A DNA stretch of 64,000 nucleotides from Mannheimia glucosida (lineage in GTDB: Bacteria > Pseudomonadota > Gammaproteobacteria > Enterobacterales > Pasteurellaceae), in assembly GCF_046267875.1 (NCBI RefSeq), contig NZ_CP176502.1, positions 372,001-436,000 of the forward strand, written 5' to 3'. Made by a program: the position numbers and the translations under genes. Below are positions 8,236 through 16,523 of this stretch, in pieces. Under the pieces are notes generated by a model. It saw only the letters and a list, made by a program, of their open reading frames with translations. It ran no database searches and was not told the DNA's origin. Every line of letters begins with the position of its first letter. The stretch's first letter is position 1.

Positions 8236-9330
8236 TTAAGACAGAACTGCTCCAAGATACAACACAAATTTTTGCTCTATATTATTGAAAGATAAGCCGG
8301 TTATCTGCTCGATCTTCTCTAAACGATAACGTAGCGTATTTGGGTGAATGAACAATTTCTTGGCAGCGTGATCCAGATCACAATTTGCGAAAAAATAGTA
8401 ACGCAGACTTTTCAGCAACACCTGTTTTTTGTCGGAAACCAGCAAGGTTTGGAACGGCGAAAGCAAGGTTTTCGCTTCCCAAGAATGACTAAAACGATGC
8501 AAGAGAGCCGGCAGTTTGAAATCCTCAAAATGAATAATCTGCTTACGGCTTTGGATCTGCTCGGCATAATTGAGGGTATGGCAGGCGGTTTGGTAGGAAA
8601 TATGGGTTTGCGATAAATTTTCGACAGCCAGCCCGACTACGGTTTTGAAGGAAATATCCGAATCGTTAAGTTTGTTTAGGGTATTGCGGATTAACGATCT
8701 TTCGTTGGATAAATGGTTCAGCAAGGCAATTTTATCTAACCCAATCACGGCGGTGAGTAGGCTCGGAAAATGGTGGTCGAAAAAATCAATCAGGCGTTGG
8801 AGTTTTTCCGCAGTAGAGCTGTGAATTTTAATCACCATTACCGACAGCGGTTTTGCAAAATCTTGCCCGAAAAAGACCGCCTGTTGCCGGATTTCCGCTG
8901 AGTTTAGGCTACCTTTGAGCAAAGCACGCACAAACTCTTCCCGATAGCGGCGTTGCCAACGCTCCTGCTCCAACTCAAACGCTTGTTGCATAATCAGCTC
9001 CGCCGCCATTTTCACCAGTTGAGCATATTGGCGAACTTGTTGCGGCTGCCCTGAAATCCCAACTACACCAATGGTTGAGCCTAAATAGTGAAGCGGTAAG
9101 TTAATGCCCACTTTCACTTCATCACACCACTGTTTTGCAAGATTTTCATCAATTTCGACCGCTTGATCGTTGCGTAACGCAATCACCGCTCCTGTGTGTC
9201 GTTGTCCGATACGAGCGACATCACCGGAGGCAATAATCACGCCTTCGTTATCCATCACATTAACGGAGTTGGGAATAATCTGCATTGTGCGTTTAACGAT
9301 ACGCTCGGCAATAGCTTGGTTAAGTTTCAT
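8236..9330 (-). CDS. CdaR/SdaR-family sugar-diacid/glycerate regulator
   Basis: The protein has 364 residues. The N-terminal part (about 1-135, IAERIVKRTMQIIPNSVNVMD, then GVVGISGQP) is the putative sugar-acid sensing domain. The C-terminal part has the PucR-type helix-turn-helix, with CDLDHAAKKLFIHPNTLRYR at about 317-336. E. coli CdaR (385 aa) activates garate/glucarate/glycerate genes in response to D-glycerate. The start at 9330 is preceded by AGGA 8 bases upstream; an ATG six codons earlier has no good site. It sits directly upstream of the permease and kinase genes and most likely activates them. Confidence 0.9.
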   Translation of the reverse strand: MKLNQAIAERIVKRTMQIIPNSVNVMDNEGVIIASGDVARIGQRHTGAVIALRNDQAVEIDENLAKQWCDEVKVGINLPLHYLGSTIGVVGISGQPQQVRQYAQLVKMAAELIMQQAFELEQERWQRRYREEFVRALLKGSLNSAEIRQQAVFFGQDFAKPLSVMVIKIHSSTAEKLQRLIDFFDHHFPSLLTAVIGLDKIALLNHLSNERSLIRNTLNKLNDSDISFKTVVGLAVENLSQTHISYQTACHTLNYAEQIQSRKQIIHFEDFKLPALLHRFSHSWEAKTLLSPFQTLLVSDKKQVLLKSLRYYFFANCDLDHAAKKLFIHPNTLRYRLEKIEQITGLSFNNIEQKFVLYLGAVLS

Positions 9331-9375
9331 TATATGATTCCTACTCATTAGCTAAGTATCACCCAATACTATGAA

Positions 9376-9397
9376 AAATCCCTCTCTCGAGGGATTT
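9376..9397 (-). terminator. Intrinsic terminator of the ATP-grasp/esterase/DUF302 unit
   Basis: Arms AAATCCCTC and GAGGGATTT form a 9-bp stem with a 4-nt loop. Read on the minus strand it is followed by TTCAT. It lies after the DUF302 gene and before the cdaR gene. Confidence 0.75.
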
Positions 9398-9445
9398 GCA
9401 AATTATCTACGCTTCCACTTCCTGAGAATAGATCATAGCGTGAAG

Positions 9446-9898
9446 TTATTTTGCCACAGTCGCTTGAATCAGTTTTTCCGCTTTGGCAAGGTTGTTTTCT
9501 ACATCGGCATAATCGGTATTAGCGTGAGCCACCACTTGATCGGCACGATTTAACATTACTTCTACCTTGCCCTTGTTCGGTTCGGTAATTAACACTTTTA
9601 ATGGCAATTGTAATGCTAACATCGGATCTTTCACCATTAATGGCGTGCCGGCTTTCGGCGTGCCATAAACCAGCACGGTTGCCGGTTGCATTTCTAAGCC
9701 GGCTTGTTTCGCAGCCGCTTGGTGATCGATTTCGGCAAAAATCGTCATTCCTTTTTCTTTTAAAGTGTTAGATAAGGTGGTCACTGTGGTTTCGAAATCA
9801 AACTTGCTTTCAAATACCATTGGTTTAACGTCAGCAATATCTGCCATTGCCACGCTGCTCATTGCTAATGCAGAAACTGCGACTGCTTTTAAGTTCAT
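9446..9898 (-). CDS. Secreted DUF302-domain protein
   Basis: This 150-residue protein begins with a signal peptide (MNLKAVAVSALAMSSVAMA, then DIADV), so it is exported. The remainder matches the DUF302 family: FDFETTVTTLSNTLKEKGMT, AEIDHQAAAKQAGL, VLVYGTPKAGTPLM and LPLKVLI. The biochemical function of the family is not established. I chose the ATG at 9898, which has GAGGAG just upstream. It follows the esterase gene by 20 bp and is the last gene of an apparent three-gene unit. Confidence 0.82.
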   Translation of the reverse strand: MNLKAVAVSALAMSSVAMADIADVKPMVFESKFDFETTVTTLSNTLKEKGMTIFAEIDHQAAAKQAGLEMQPATVLVYGTPKAGTPLMVKDPMLALQLPLKVLITEPNKGKVEVMLNRADQVVAHANTDYADVENNLAKAEKLIQATVAK

Positions 9899-9918
9899 TT
9901 CTTTTCTCCTCAAATAGA

Positions 9919-10671
9919 TTAAATAATCCCTTGTTCTTCCAACTTGCCTAAGAAATAAGGCATTTGTTTACGCCAAGTCGGCCAGTCGTGGTCAATATCA
10001 AAGCCCCAATAATCGAACCACGCCTCAATACCTTTTGCGTTGAAAGCCTCTTGTAATCGGCGGGTGTCTTCAATGTGCTGTTCTTCCCACGCACCTTGTC
10101 CGACGGCAATCACATAGTGGTTTTGGCGGTAGCGGTCTAAGAACCAATCGTCATTCTGACCCCACACATAATCAATCGGCGAGTTAAAATAAACCGCTTT
10201 ATCACCATAAAACTCACCGCTGAAAAAGCGGGCATCATAAACACCACTTAGGGCGATAGCAATATCAAACAGATCCGGGTGACGTAAGGCAAAGTTTATC
10301 GTATGGAATGCCCCCATACTGCAACCGGTGGCAATCATGGTGCCGTTCCATTGTGATTCGTGGCGGATTAACGGCACTAGCTCGTGAATAATATAACGAT
10401 CGTAAGCATTATGAGCTAATGCCATATCGTGTCCGGATTTATGTTTGGATAACCAAGATTCCGCATCGTAAGAATCAGGGGTGTAGAATTTGATTAAGCC
10501 TCGTTCAATAAAGGAACGGCACGCCTCAATCATTCCAAAGTTGCCATATTCATTTTCGTTGCCACCGGAAGACGGAAAAACAATAACCGGTTTACCTGCG
10601 TGTCCGTAAACGTTGAACGACATTTCACGACCTAATTCGCCACTCCAGTGGCTTCTTTTTTCAAAATGCAT
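9919..10671 (-). CDS. Putative esterase, alpha/beta-hydrolase fold
   Basis: This 250-residue cytoplasmic protein has no signal peptide. The nucleophile elbow is GCSMG with Ser118. HDW near residue 228 probably supplies the catalytic histidine, and an Asp in YVWGQNDDW (about 168-176) is a candidate acid. PVIVFPSSGGNENEY near residue 28 looks like the oxyanion strand. It resembles the 'putative esterase' family (esterase D/S-formylglutathione-hydrolase-like), but lacks features that would fix the substrate. It follows the ATP-grasp gene by 10 bp, which strongly suggests joint function. Identity beyond the fold is unknown. Confidence 0.78.
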   Translation of the reverse strand: MHFEKRSHWSGELGREMSFNVYGHAGKPVIVFPSSGGNENEYGNFGMIEACRSFIERGLIKFYTPDSYDAESWLSKHKSGHDMALAHNAYDRYIIHELVPLIRHESQWNGTMIATGCSMGAFHTINFALRHPDLFDIAIALSGVYDARFFSGEFYGDKAVYFNSPIDYVWGQNDDWFLDRYRQNHYVIAVGQGAWEEQHIEDTRRLQEAFNAKGIEAWFDYWGFDIDHDWPTWRKQMPYFLGKLEEQGII

Positions 10672-10681
10672 TTTTCACCTC

Positions 10682-11866
10682 TTACTGTTTAGCTTGTGCG
10701 AATTGTGCGATTTCACGCATTTGTTCCATTGTTTCGGTACGGGCTAAAATACCTTGCTCGCCCATTACTTTGGCAAATACGCCCGGCACGCTTTGCACGC
10801 TGATAATATTGCCGGCAAATTTCTCACAAACGGCATCAATCGAATTTACATAATTTTGGTTTGCCTTACGGGAGATATAAACCACGTTCCAAGGGTGCTG
10901 AATATCAGCATAGAATTTGTTTTCTTTCACAATATTGGCAAACTCACGGAACACATCGAAATCGTTGGCGTAGTTCCACATATCAATGGTTAAGCCACCC
11001 GGCGGACGGCAGTTGATCTCAAGTGGTAACAACTCTTCTTTTTTGCTCCCTTTAACACGGAAGAACTCAAAATGGAAGAAACGCTCTTTTACGTTAAAAG
11101 CTTTCACACATTGTTTACCCATTTCGACTAATTTTGGCGAAATTTCACGTGGAACGTAGTAGAACATATCGCCGTCTTTTGAAACGGTATCCAATACCGC
11201 TTCTGAATATTCAAGGCTGGAGTAGAAAACGATATTGCCCTCTTTATCGGTTAAACCGTCAAAGGTGATAATATCGCCATCAATAAACTCTTCCATAATA
11301 TATTCAACTGTTGGCGTTTTATAACCAAAGAAAGCTTCTAACTCTTCCGCAGTTTTAATTTTGTAAGTATCGCTCGCCCCAACCCCTGAATTTGGCTTGA
11401 TAATCACCGGGAATTTTAGCTGTTTCGCTAATTTACGAGCATCTTCATCACCTTTAAATACTCGCCCTTGTGCCACTTTCAAACCGGTTTTGCGGAATAC
11501 CTCTTTCATTTGAGCTTTGGTTTTAATGGAGAGCATATCATCGTTCTTATAACCAAACACATTGAAATCGGTACGCAATTTCGCATCTAATTCAAGCCAA
11601 TATTCATTGTGCGATTCAATGCGGTCAATTCGCCCGTATTTATGGGCAAAGTAAGCGACTGCACGGTAAACCTGCTCATAATCTTCCATATTATCCACAC
11701 GATAATATTCAGTTAAAGAGTTGCGAAGCGTTTCGCTAAGTGATTCATAAGGGGCATCGGCAACTCCCAATGTATTAAAACCGGCTTCACGCAAACGTAC
11801 TGCAAAGGTTTCAAAATTAGTGGGGAAGTGAGGGGAAATCATCACAAAATTAAGTGGTCTAGACAT
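10682..11866 (-). CDS. ATP-grasp-domain ligase of unknown substrate
   Basis: The protein has 394 residues. After an N-terminal Rossmann-like pre-ATP-grasp segment (MSRPLNFVMISPHFPTNFE), the ATP-grasp fold shows FPVIIKPNSGVGASD at about 152-166, a hinge-like VEYIMEEFIDGD, and the metal-binding EINCRPPGG late in the protein. Such enzymes join a carboxylate to an amine or thiol through an acyl-phosphate. The start at 11866 has AAGGAAG upstream; the longer in-frame extension is AT-rich noncoding DNA. It is the first gene of a unit with an esterase and a DUF302 protein. I do not recognise a named member, so no product is given. Confidence 0.8.
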   Translation of the reverse strand: MSRPLNFVMISPHFPTNFETFAVRLREAGFNTLGVADAPYESLSETLRNSLTEYYRVDNMEDYEQVYRAVAYFAHKYGRIDRIESHNEYWLELDAKLRTDFNVFGYKNDDMLSIKTKAQMKEVFRKTGLKVAQGRVFKGDEDARKLAKQLKFPVIIKPNSGVGASDTYKIKTAEELEAFFGYKTPTVEYIMEEFIDGDIITFDGLTDKEGNIVFYSSLEYSEAVLDTVSKDGDMFYYVPREISPKLVEMGKQCVKAFNVKERFFHFEFFRVKGSKKEELLPLEINCRPPGGLTIDMWNYANDFDVFREFANIVKENKFYADIQHPWNVVYISRKANQNYVNSIDAVCEKFAGNIISVQSVPGVFAKVMGEQGILARTETMEQMREIAQFAQAKQ

Positions 11867-12100
11867 AGTTCTTCCTTTATAAAGTTTGCATATTATTAAA
11901 ATGATTAGAATAGATTTTAGGCTAAATTTATTAATTTTCAAAATGTATTCACACAAGCAATAATTTTTACAATAAATTAACTTTTATAAAAACTCAATTT
12001 AACATCAGAATAAATCGTATAAATTTAGTCAGGTATTTTTACAAAAAAACCATATTTATGATTTACATTAATATTTCCATCTATTATCCTAAATATGTTG

Positions 12101-12116
12101 TCAGTATTTATACTGA
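12101..12116. promoter_or_regulatory. Inverted repeat ahead of the PAS gene, possible operator
   Basis: Arms TCAGTA and TACTGA flank a 4-bp centre, 43-58 bp before the PAS start. A possible promoter (TTTACA at 12062, 17-bp gap, TATCCT at 12085) would place the transcription start at this repeat. The 290-bp gap 11867-12158 holds nothing else I can name. Confidence 0.35.
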
Positions 12117-12158
12117 TAAACACATAACAAAATTCATTTATATTAATGGAGATTCAAC

Positions 12159-12590
12159 ATGGCTGAACAAATTGTTCCTTCAAATGAAGCTGTTTTAAAA
12201 GCAGTCCACGATACTTTAGTTATTTCAACAACTGATTTACAAGGTGTTATTACTTACGCTAACGACCTTTTCTGCAAATTAACCGGTTTTACCCGTGAAG
12301 AATTAATTGGACAACCGCATAATATCGTACGCCACCCAGCTGTACCAAAAGAAGTTTATAAAGATATGTGGGATACAATCCAAGCCGGTAAAATCTGGAC
12401 AGGTATCGTACCAAACTGCGGTAAAGGCGGTGTAGTTTATGTGGTTGATACCACCGTTCAACCAATGTTTGATGAAACAGGCAAAATTACAGGCTATATC
12501 AGCGTTCGCCGTGTAATTAATGATTTAATGACCAACTTTGAAGCAGTAGAATCAGCAAAAGAAATCTTTGATGACTTCTACGGTGAATAA
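12159..12590 (+). CDS. Stand-alone Aer-like PAS domain protein (probable FAD redox sensor)
   Basis: This 143-residue protein is a single PAS domain (about 17-120) with a short acidic C-terminal helix and no output domain. It closely resembles the sensor domain of the E. coli aerotaxis receptor Aer. STTDLQGVITYAND, GQPHNIVRHP and DMWDTI keep the residues that in Aer (N34, H53, R57, W70) serve FAD binding; here they are N35, H54, R58 and W71. It is therefore probably a soluble flavin-based redox or oxygen sensor that signals by protein contact. There are no chemotaxis genes in the window. It is followed by a strong terminator and then by a diflavin reductase gene. The output is unknown. Confidence 0.85.
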   Translation: MAEQIVPSNEAVLKAVHDTLVISTTDLQGVITYANDLFCKLTGFTREELIGQPHNIVRHPAVPKEVYKDMWDTIQAGKIWTGIVPNCGKGGVVYVVDTTVQPMFDETGKITGYISVRRVINDLMTNFEAVESAKEIFDDFYGE

Positions 12591-12604
12591 TTAAAAAACA
12601 ATGA

Positions 12605-12645
12605 TTGCGTGTAAAAGATGATCTCTTTTACACGCAATTTTTTAT
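12605..12645 (+). terminator. Strong intrinsic terminator after the PAS gene
   Basis: Arms TTGCGTGTAAAAGA and TCTTTTACACGCAA form a 14-bp perfect stem with a 5-nt loop, followed by TTTTTTATTTT. It separates the PAS gene from the diflavin reductase, although the reductase start is only 16 bp further on. Confidence 0.88.
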
Positions 12646-12660
12646 TTTCGAGGAGTTTGT

Positions 12661-14217
12661 ATGTCTCTCATTCCCCATATCCACATTGCTTATGGTTCGG
12701 AGTCTGGTAACGCAGAAAAGCTTGCCCAACAATTAGCTATCCAACCCTTTTTACTTCCCTACTCACCCACACTTTCTACATTAAACGAAACCGATTTAAG
12801 CCAATTATCTACCGAGAGTTTATTGCTTATTGTAACCAGCTCCTTTGGTGATGGCGAACCACCTGAAAACGCCGATGAATTTGCAGAAAAATTGGAAAAT
12901 TTGACCGCTTGTAATCTGCAATATGCGATATTCGGGCTGGGTGATATTACTTATGATAAATTCTGTGGCTATAGCAAACAACTAGATTCATTATTACAAC
13001 AAAAACAAGCTAAAGCTGTGATTGCAAGGGTTGATGCCGATTTAAACTATCAAGAAATTTTTAAACAATGGCTACCCCTAGTGGAGCAGGCATTACATTC
13101 AACAAACAAAGAAACGATCCAACATTCCCTTTCTGTTCAAGCTTACGGCGAGGAAATGGCATACCAAGCAGAAGTGTTGGAAATTAAGCATTTGGCAAAC
13201 TCAAGCCCTGCGGTGTATCACATTCGTTTATCATTAAAAGAGAGCGGTATTTTCTATCAAGCAGGGGATTTAATTTATGTCAAAGTGCAGCAACCGGACA
13301 GACTATTAAACGAATACGCAGAATGGTTTAACGATCAAAATGCAGTTGCATTACTACGCCATAAAGAACTCCGACTACTAAGTAAAAATGTACTGCGTGA
13401 TATTCAAAAAATTTGCGGCAGTAATGAACTCAAAGATTTAACTAAAATTTCCAATAAAAAAGCATTGGAACAATATGTCTATGGGCGGGATTTATTAGAC
13501 GTATTACGCGATTTTGACCCAAACAAAAGCGTGACATTAGCCGATTTAGAGCCAATTTTATCTAACTTAGCCGCACGAGCCTATTCAATTAGCTCTTGCG
13601 GTAAAACTCACCCTGATTATGTTGATTTATGTATCCGCCACGTTTCGTATCATTTAAACGGTAGAGATTATCAAGGGACTGCAAGTGGGTATTTATCCGA
13701 ATTACAAGCGGGCGATTTTGTCTCGATTTTTGCAAATGCCAATCCGAATTTCCGTTTACCCGAAACATTAACAGCCCCGGTGGTGATGATTGGCTCAGGT
13801 ACTGGCATTGCTCCGCATATCGCATTTTTACAAGCGTTAGAGCAGCAATATCAGGGGGTTGAAAGCTATTTATTCTTCGGCGAGCGTTATCGTGATAAAG
13901 ATTTTCTGTATCAAACGGAACTGGAAAATTACTTAGCAAAAGGCACCTTAACTCAGCTGTTTACTGCTTTTTCACGTGATCAGGCAGAGAAGTTTTATGT
14001 GCAAGATGCCCTATCGCAACAAGCAGAGTTAGTTTGGCATTTAATTCAGCAAGAGGCTTATTTCTATATTTGTGGCAGTAAAGCAATGAGTAAAGCGATA
14101 GATGCGGAACTCATCAAAATTGCAGATCAAATCGGAGGAGAGCCTTATGTTGATGATTTCAATAATATTATTGCAAAATTGGTCGCGGAAGGCCGATTAA
14201 TGCGAGATGTATATTAG
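12661..14217 (+). CDS. CysJ-like diflavin (FMN/FAD) NADPH reductase
   Basis: The protein has 518 residues. Residues 1-145 are a flavodoxin domain with the FMN phosphate loop YGSESGNAEK (11-20) and SSFGDGEPPEN (60-70). Residues about 165-370 form the FAD domain with RAYSISS (306-312) and GTASGYLS (339-346). Residues about 371-518 form the NADP-binding domain with GSGTGIAPHIAFL, ending in GRLMRDVY like CysJ. CysJ is about 599 aa and longer at the N-terminus. No sulfite reductase haemoprotein gene (cysI) is adjacent, so the electron acceptor is unknown. It starts directly after the PAS gene's terminator, with GAGGAG 8 bases before the ATG. A USS (12904) lies in the flavodoxin part. Confidence 0.82.
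   Translation: MSLIPHIHIAYGSESGNAEKLAQQLAIQPFLLPYSPTLSTLNETDLSQLSTESLLLIVTSSFGDGEPPENADEFAEKLENLTACNLQYAIFGLGDITYDKFCGYSKQLDSLLQQKQAKAVIARVDADLNYQEIFKQWLPLVEQALHSTNKETIQHSLSVQAYGEEMAYQAEVLEIKHLANSSPAVYHIRLSLKESGIFYQAGDLIYVKVQQPDRLLNEYAEWFNDQNAVALLRHKELRLLSKNVLRDIQKICGSNELKDLTKISNKKALEQYVYGRDLLDVLRDFDPNKSVTLADLEPILSNLAARAYSISSCGKTHPDYVDLCIRHVSYHLNGRDYQGTASGYLSELQAGDFVSIFANANPNFRLPETLTAPVVMIGSGTGIAPHIAFLQALEQQYQGVESYLFFGERYRDKDFLYQTELENYLAKGTLTQLFTAFSRDQAEKFYVQDALSQQAELVWHLIQQEAYFYICGSKAMSKAIDAELIKIADQIGGEPYVDDFNNIIAKLVAEGRLMRDVY
12904..12912 (-). repeat. DNA uptake signal sequence inside the diflavin reductase gene
   Basis: Exact ACCGCTTGT; in the reductase frame it encodes part of NLTACN. 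Confidence 0.75.
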
Positions 14218-14233
14218 AAAATGACAAAAACTA

Positions 14234-14257
14234 AAAACCCAGCAAAAGCTGGGTTTT
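14234..14257. terminator. Bidirectional terminator between diflavin reductase and S10 operon
   Basis: Arms AAAACCCAGC and GCTGGGTTTT form a 10-bp stem with an AAAA loop. A T-run follows on the plus strand and TTTAGTTTTTG on the minus strand, so it can end both convergent units. Confidence 0.85.
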
Positions 14258-14274
14258 TATTTAATCATAGTTCA

Positions 14275-14532
14275 TTAAGCAACAACTGCTTTCTCAACTA
14301 CACGAACTAAAGTCCAAGATTTAGTTTTTGAAATAGGACGACATTCCTTAATTTCAACAACATCACCTAATTTAGCTTCGTTGTTTTCATCGTGTACATG
14401 AAGTTTAGTAGTACGACGGATAAACTTACCGTATAACGGATGTTTAACTGTACGTTCGATAGCAACAACAAATGATTTATCCATTTTGTCGCTAACCACT
14501 TTACCTTGTACTGTACGAATTTTATCAGTCAT
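14275..14532 (-). CDS. rpsQ: 30S ribosomal protein S17
   Basis: This 85-residue protein is an OB-fold 16S rRNA-binding primary assembly protein. Recognised by RTVQGKVVSDKMDKSFVVAI, HPLYGKFIRRTTKLH and KECRPISKTKSWTLV. It is the last gene of the S10 operon and overlaps the rpmC stop by one base, so it is translationally coupled. The usual E. coli gene order is kept. Confidence 0.97.
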   Translation of the reverse strand: MTDKIRTVQGKVVSDKMDKSFVVAIERTVKHPLYGKFIRRTTKLHVHDENNEAKLGDVVEIKECRPISKTKSWTLVRVVEKAVVA

Positions 14533-14723
14533 TATTCACCCGCCTTTTCGGTTAATACAGTTTTAACTTGTGCAATACTACGACGCACTTGTTTTAACTG
14601 GTGGGTTTGTTGAAGCTGACCGGTGGCTGCTTGCATACGCAATTTGAATTGTTCACCTAAAAGGTTCACTAACTCACCATTCAGCTCTTCAACACTTTTA
14701 TTACGTAGTTCTTGAGCTTTCAT
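14532..14723 (-). CDS. rpmC: 50S ribosomal protein L29
   Basis: This 63-residue protein (MKAQELRNKSVEELNGELVN) is the all-helical L29 that sits next to the exit tunnel near L23. Length equals E. coli L29. It overlaps rplP by one base and rpsQ by one base, as expected in the S10 operon. Confidence 0.97.
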   Translation of the reverse strand: MKAQELRNKSVEELNGELVNLLGEQFKLRMQAATGQLQQTHQLKQVRRSIAQVKTVLTEKAGE

Positions 14724-15133
14724 TACATCACCGTCTTAGTTACAAATGTGGTTTTGAACGGAAGTTTAGCTGCCGCCAATGCAAACGCATTGCGTGCAAC
14801 TTCTTCAGAAACACCATCCATTTCATAGAGAACTTTACCCGGTTGGATTAAGGCTACCCAGTACTCAACGTTACCTTTACCTTTACCCATACGGACTTCT
14901 AATGGTTTTTCAGTAATTGGTTTGTCTGGGAACACACGGATCCAGATTTTACCTTGACGTTTAACCGCACGGCTCATCGCACGACGAGCTGCTTCAATTT
15001 GACGAGCTGTTAAACGACCACGGCCAATAGCTTTTAAACCAAATGAACCGAAGCTCACTTCTGTGCCACCCGCGATACCACGATTACGGCCTTTGTGTAC
15101 TTTACGGAATTTTGTGCGTTTTGGTTGTAACAT
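14723..15133 (-). CDS. rplP: 50S ribosomal protein L16
   Basis: This 136-residue protein begins MLQPKRTKFRKVHKGRNRG, and contains ARRAMSRAVKRQGKIWIRVF and KGKGNVEYWVA. L16 is a late-assembly protein near the tRNA A site. It follows rpsC by 13 bp and overlaps rpmC by one base. Confidence 0.98.
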   Translation of the reverse strand: MLQPKRTKFRKVHKGRNRGIAGGTEVSFGSFGLKAIGRGRLTARQIEAARRAMSRAVKRQGKIWIRVFPDKPITEKPLEVRMGKGKGNVEYWVALIQPGKVLYEMDGVSEEVARNAFALAAAKLPFKTTFVTKTVM

Positions 15134-15146
15134 TCAGTGATTCTCC

Positions 15147-15854
15147 TTATTTACGACCTTTGCCACGTGGCGCCTTTTTAGGCTGTGCCGCTGGTTCTTT
15201 TTCAGATTCAATCACTGCAGCCATTCCACCAAGAATTTCACCTTTGAAGATCCACACTTTTACGCCGATTACGCCGTAAGTAGTGTGAGCTTCAGCAGTA
15301 CTATAATCGATGTCTGCACGAAGCGTATGTAGAGGTACACGACCTTCACGATACCATTCTGAGCGAGCAATTTCTGCACCACCTAAACGACCGCTAACTT
15401 CAACTTTGATACCTTTAGCACCTAATTTCATCGCGTTTTGAACTGCTTTTTTCATTGCACGACGGAACATCACACGACGTTCAAGTTGAGAAGCGATGCT
15501 ATCTGCGACTAATTTCGCATCTAGCTCTGGTTTTTTCACTTCAGCGATGTTGATTTGAGCTGGAACGCCAGCGATTTTCGCAACTGCGTTGCGTAATTTT
15601 TCAACATCTTCACCTTTTTTACCGATAACGATACCCGGGCGAGCTGTGTGAATAGTTACACGAATGCTTTTTGCAGGACGCTCAATAGTGATGCGTGATA
15701 CAGAAGCGTTCGCTAACTCTTTGTTTAAAAATTTACGTACTTTGAAGTCGCCGTCTAAGTTATCAGCGAAATCTTGTGTATTCGCGAACCAAGTAGAGTT
15801 CCAAGGTTTAACAATACCTAGGCGAATACCATTAGGATGTACTTTCTGACCCAT
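15147..15854 (-). CDS. rpsC: 30S ribosomal protein S3
   Basis: This 235-residue protein begins MGQKVHPNGIRLGIVKPWNS. It has the KH domain motif GIVIGKKGEDVEKLR and the C-terminal SEWYREGRVPLHTLRADIDY. S3 lies in the 30S head and helps form the mRNA entry site. Length is close to E. coli S3 (233 aa). It follows rplV by 20 bp. Confidence 0.98.
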   Translation of the reverse strand: MGQKVHPNGIRLGIVKPWNSTWFANTQDFADNLDGDFKVRKFLNKELANASVSRITIERPAKSIRVTIHTARPGIVIGKKGEDVEKLRNAVAKIAGVPAQINIAEVKKPELDAKLVADSIASQLERRVMFRRAMKKAVQNAMKLGAKGIKVEVSGRLGGAEIARSEWYREGRVPLHTLRADIDYSTAEAHTTYGVIGVKVWIFKGEILGGMAAVIESEKEPAAQPKKAPRGKGRK

Positions 15855-15874
15855 TTTGTTATTCTCCTACTTAA

Positions 15875-16207
15875 TTAACGATCTGACACAACCACAGTGA
15901 TGTGGCTTGTACGTTTTAAAATACGATCTGCACGACCTTTTGCACGTGGCATTACACGTTTCATGCTTGGACCTTCATCAACGAAGATTTTAGCAACTTT
16001 AAGATCATCGACATCTGCACCGTCATTATGCTCTGCGTTTGCAATAGCTGACTCTAATACTTTCTTAACAAGCGTCGCTGCTTTTTTGTTAGTGAAAGTT
16101 AAGATTTCTAATGCTACAGAAACTTTTTTACCGCGAATTAAATCAGCAACTAAGCGAGCTTTTTGGGCAGAAGTACGAGCGTAACGATGTTTAGCAATAG
16201 TTTCCAT
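15875..16207 (-). CDS. rplV: 50S ribosomal protein L22
   Basis: This 110-residue protein (METIAKHRYARTSAQKARLV, SAIANAEHNDGADVDDL, PRAKGRADRILKRTSHI) has the long beta-hairpin region that reaches into the exit tunnel. Same length as E. coli L22. It follows rpsS by 10 bp. Confidence 0.98.
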   Translation of the reverse strand: METIAKHRYARTSAQKARLVADLIRGKKVSVALEILTFTNKKAATLVKKVLESAIANAEHNDGADVDDLKVAKIFVDEGPSMKRVMPRAKGRADRILKRTSHITVVVSDR

Positions 16208-16217
16208 CTTTTACCTC

Positions 16218-16493
16218 TTATTTCTTAGCTTTCTTATCTGCGGCGTGACCGCGGTATGTACGAGTCGGTGCAAATTCACCTAATTTATGACCGATCATTT
16301 CGTCGGAAACATAAACAGGAACGTGCTGACGACCATTATGGACTGCGATGGTCAAACCAATCATTGATGGAATGATCATTGAACGACGGGACCAAGTTTT
16401 AATTGGTTTTTTATCCCCGCTTTCCACCGCCTTCTCTACCTTCTTCAACAAGTGTAGGTCAAGGAAAGGACCTTTCTTGAGGGAACGTGGCAT
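16218..16493 (-). CDS. rpsS: 30S ribosomal protein S19
   Basis: This 91-residue protein ([60 protein letters not shown]) binds with S13 in the 30S head. It follows rplB by 30 bp. Length is normal for the family. Confidence 0.98.
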
Positions 16494-16523
16494 TGGTGTT
16501 TACCTTTTAGTTAATGAATTAAA

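Noticed and set aside
12605..12645. Riboswitch between the PAS and diflavin reductase genes
   Set aside because: The sequence is a simple perfect stem with a T-run right after a stop codon; there is no room for an aptamer before the next start.
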